Below, in pieces: positions 62,493 to 64,000 of a stretch of 64,000 nt of DNA. The DNA lies in the NCBI GenBank assembly GCA_041678045.1, contig JBAYOV010000010.1:11475-75474 (forward strand), written 5' to 3'. Position 1 is the first letter of the stretch. Every line of letters starts with the position of its first letter. The notes under the pieces were generated by a model. It was not told the origin of the DNA, made no database searches, and was given only the letters and a program-made list of their open reading frames with translations. The DNA comes from UBA2357 sp041678045 (GTDB lineage Bacteria > Pseudomonadota > Gammaproteobacteria > Burkholderiales > Rhodocyclaceae). The position numbers and the translations under genes were made by a program.

Positions 62493-63074
62493 ATGTCGAT
62501 CAACATACCCAATACCCTGACCTGGGCGCGCATTGCGCTCATTCCTGTCTTTGTCGGCATCTTTTATCTGCCTGACAGCGTGCTTGCCGCACACATGAAG
62601 AACCTGCTGGCCACCGTGATCTTCGTCGTCGCCGCGATCACCGACTGGTTCGATGGCTATCTCGCACGCAAGCTGGAGCAGACCTCTGCCTTTGGCGCCT
62701 TTCTCGATCCGGTGGCCGACAAGCTCATGGTCGCAGCGGCCCTCATCCTGCTGGTGCAACTCGGGCGGGTGGATGCCATCATTGCGGTGGTCATCATCGG
62801 GCGTGAGATCACGATTTCCGCCCTGCGCGAATGGATGGCCCGGGTCGGTCAGTCCTCCAGCGTCGCCGTAGCCACGGTGGGCAAGCTGAAGACCACCGCA
62901 CAGATGATTGCGATTCCGCTTTTGCTGTATCATGCGCCCCTGTTGTCGATGAACGTCCAGTGGCTCGGCACTTTGCTGATCTATATCGCCACTGCGTTGA
63001 CCTTGTGGTCCATGGGGTATTACCTGCACAAGGCGTTGCCACAGCTCAATGCTGCGGAGCAACTCAGAAAGTGA
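62493..63074 (+). CDS. pgsA: CDP-diacylglycerol--glycerol-3-phosphate 3-phosphatidyltransferase
   Basis: This 193-residue membrane protein has the CDP-alcohol transferase motif D-x2-DG-x2-AR...G-x3-D-x3-D (ITDWFDGYLARKLEQTSAFGAFLDPVADKL). IPNTLTWARIALIPVFVGIFYLP at the start and GREITISALREWMA are typical of PgsA. It makes phosphatidylglycerol phosphate in the inner membrane. A TACAAT sequence at 62443-62448 may be the -10 of its own promoter. Confidence 0.95.
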   Translation: MSINIPNTLTWARIALIPVFVGIFYLPDSVLAAHMKNLLATVIFVVAAITDWFDGYLARKLEQTSAFGAFLDPVADKLMVAAALILLVQLGRVDAIIAVVIIGREITISALREWMARVGQSSSVAVATVGKLKTTAQMIAIPLLLYHAPLLSMNVQWLGTLLIYIATALTLWSMGYYLHKALPQLNAAEQLRK

Positions 63075-63137
63075 GGCGCGGACAATGAGTGCAGCCAGGG
63101 AATATATCGAAAACGTGAAGATGCCTTCATAAGATTG

Positions 63138-63165
63138 TTGACAGCTTCAGAAAACGGTCTATAAT
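63138..63165 (+). promoter_or_regulatory. Sigma-70 promoter of the tRNA operon
   Basis: Perfect -35 TTGACA (63138-63143) and -10 TATAAT (63160-63165) boxes with a 16-bp spacer stand 15 bp before the first tRNA. A consensus promoter is expected for stable RNA. Confidence 0.9.
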
Positions 63166-63180
63166 GGCGGTCTTTCGAGA

Positions 63181-63256
63181 GCGGGAATAGCTCAGTTGGT
63201 AGAGCGCAACCTTGCCAAGGTTGAGGTCGCGAGTTCGAGACTCGTTTCCCGCTCCA
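63181..63256 (+). tRNA. tRNA-Gly (anticodon GCC), first copy
   Basis: 76 bases including encoded CCA. The acceptor stem is GCGGGAA/TTCCCGC, the anticodon loop is CTTGCCAAG and the T loop is TTCGAGA. It differs from the copy at 63398 at only one or two acceptor-stem bases. Confidence 0.97.
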
Positions 63257-63313
63257 GAGTTTTATCTGGTTGCCAAGGTATCGCCTGAATTCAGGCATCC
63301 GGCAGACAGGCTT

Positions 63314-63387
63314 GGCGCGATGGCAGAGTGGTTATGCAGCGGCCTGCAAAGCCGTGTACCCCGGTTCGATTCCGAGTCGCGCCTCCA
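63314..63387 (+). tRNA. tRNA-Cys (anticodon GCA)
   Basis: 74 bases including CCA. The acceptor stem is GGCGCGA/TCGCGCC, the anticodon loop has CTGCAAA and the T loop is TTCGATT. The T stem as read has one C-A mismatch (CCCGG against CCGAG), so either the stem is slightly weakened or one base was misread. Confidence 0.95.
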
Positions 63388-63397
63388 GATTTGCAAT

Positions 63398-63473
63398 GCG
63401 GGAGTAGCTCAGTTGGTAGAGCGCAACCTTGCCAAGGTTGAGGTCGCGAGTTCGAGACTCGTCTCCCGCTCCA
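63398..63473 (+). tRNA. tRNA-Gly (anticodon GCC), second copy
   Basis: 76 bases including CCA, with acceptor stem GCGGGAG/CTCCCGC. Otherwise it is identical to the first glycine tRNA. The change in the acceptor stem is compensated on both strands. Confidence 0.97.
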
Positions 63474-63515
63474 GATGCACTGCTGCGGAGTTCCACTGAA
63501 TTCCGAAAGTGGTTT

Positions 63516-63541
63516 AAAAAAGGGACTTCGGTCCCTTTTTT
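63516..63541 (+). terminator. Intrinsic terminator of the tRNA operon
   Basis: AAAAAAGGGAC-TTCG-GTCCCTTTTTT is a perfect stem with a TTCG tetraloop and a six-T tract. The A tract on the other side makes it usable in both directions. Confidence 0.95.
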
Positions 63542-63574
63542 CATTCTCGAGGCACTCACGGTGCTGCCATCACT

Positions 63575-63643
63575 GATCGCGATGCGCTGCTCGCCTTCTA
63601 CGATTTTCCGGCCGAGCACTGGATTCACCCGCGCACGACCAAC
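63575..63643 (+). pseudogene. Fragment of an IS256-family transposase
   Basis: Only about 23 codons remain: DRDALLAFYDFPAEHWIHPRTTN, which matches the conserved segment before NPIES in IS256-type (mutator) transposases. The match ends abruptly and no flanking transposase sequence or inverted repeat is seen, so this is a remnant. Confidence 0.65.
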
Positions 63644-63725
63644 GTATTGTCGTCTACGCTCCATGCAAAATAAGTGCGCTTGCCCTGATGGGTGAGCGGC
63701 TTGGACATACCTTCGTGCATTAGCG

Positions 63726-63878
63726 TCATTCAAACAGAATGGCTTCGATTCGGGCCAGGGCTTCATCGACAATGTACTGCGGCACCGTTTCCTTGAGGCG
63801 CACATTCCACGCTCGCCAGTCCAGAGATTTCAACTGGTGACAATGCACGGCGCCCTGGGTGCTGGTGCCTGCCCCCAT
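63726..63878 (-). pseudogene. Possible remnant of a PemK/MazF-like toxin gene
   Basis: A 50-codon frame from ATG 63878 encodes GAVHCHQLKSLDWRAWNVRLKETVPQYIVDEALARIEAILFE. This looks like the C-terminal part of PemK/MazF-type toxins (a VxxHQxKxLDWRAR-like segment). The N-terminal half is missing, and the frame is closed by a TGA shortly upstream. The assignment rests on motif memory only. The bases from 63879 to the window end hold no gene I can support. Confidence 0.4.
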
Positions 63879-64000
63879 TAACGTGAAACAGCACGAATTT
63901 CAGGCGCAAAAAAGCATCGCCAACGGTGACGTTGCGATGTGGAGGAAAAGAGCGATGCGCGGCGAGCTCGGCTGCCTTAGTCAAGCACCACCCCTGGTGC

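Larger units (their letters stand above)
63542..64000. other. Decayed region after the tRNA cluster
   Basis: Besides the two gene fragments listed, this ~460-bp stretch has only short frames with mixed composition. It is lower in GC than the rest of the window. tRNA 3' sides are common integration sites, which may explain the mobile debris. Confidence 0.5.

Noticed and set aside
63332..63805. 157-codon minus-strand frame over the tRNA genes
   Set aside because: It reads through two tRNAs and a terminator, so it cannot be a real gene.

Overview
The window is about 64 kb of GC-rich DNA with dense codon use and short intergenic gaps. It looks like the chromosome of a betaproteobacterium, most plausibly Rhodocyclales/Zoogloeaceae (Azoarcus/Thauera-like). 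The reasons are a gspC-N operon, an IPTL-CTERM protein, REP-like repeats, and an fdnGHI-fdhE-selA run followed by a GcvH-like gene. This placement is inference from gene content; no rRNA is present.

Region 1 (1-17 kb) is the 3' part of a nonribosomal peptide or hybrid NRPS-PKS cluster. It starts inside a condensation-domain protein. Next comes a single-module protein whose adenylation domain is split by a methyltransferase, followed by a carrier domain and a thioesterase. A free-standing acyltransferase and an exported serine hydrolase follow. After a HicAB toxin-antitoxin pair and a DUF697 protein there is a signalling block: a membrane histidine kinase, a small receiver, a REC-PAS-GGDEF-EAL-REC protein and a soluble PAS kinase. 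The cluster then resumes with a type II thioesterase and a 4'-phosphopantetheinyl transferase, bordered by REP-like repeats.

Region 2 (17-27.4 kb) holds a large MscK-like mechanosensitive channel, glutathione reductase, a DUF1176 protein, a 775-residue IPTL-CTERM exported protein and an IS701-like element. The transposase of that element appears to carry a one-base frameshift near its start.

Region 3 (27.5-40.4 kb, minus strand) is a complete type II secretion operon in the order gspC to gspN. Upstream of it lies a Tat-type PhoX/DUF839 phosphatase with a lipobox. Region 4 (40.6-54.3 kb) holds sbcDC, two divergent L,D-transpeptidase-type genes, a small membrane protein and a tripartite RND efflux operon.

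Region 5 (54.2-62.4 kb) encodes respiratory formate dehydrogenase. Its catalytic subunit has an in-frame UGA read as selenocysteine, so it is one 1018-residue gene and not two. fdnH, fdnI, the maturation factor fdhE and the selenocysteine synthase selA follow. A possible sigma-54 promoter and a perfect 15-bp inverted repeat lie upstream. Two small genes, GcvH-like and DsrE-like, follow selA. The window ends with pgsA, a Gly-Cys-Gly tRNA cluster with a clear promoter and terminator, and decayed fragments of an IS256-type transposase and a possible MazF-like toxin.
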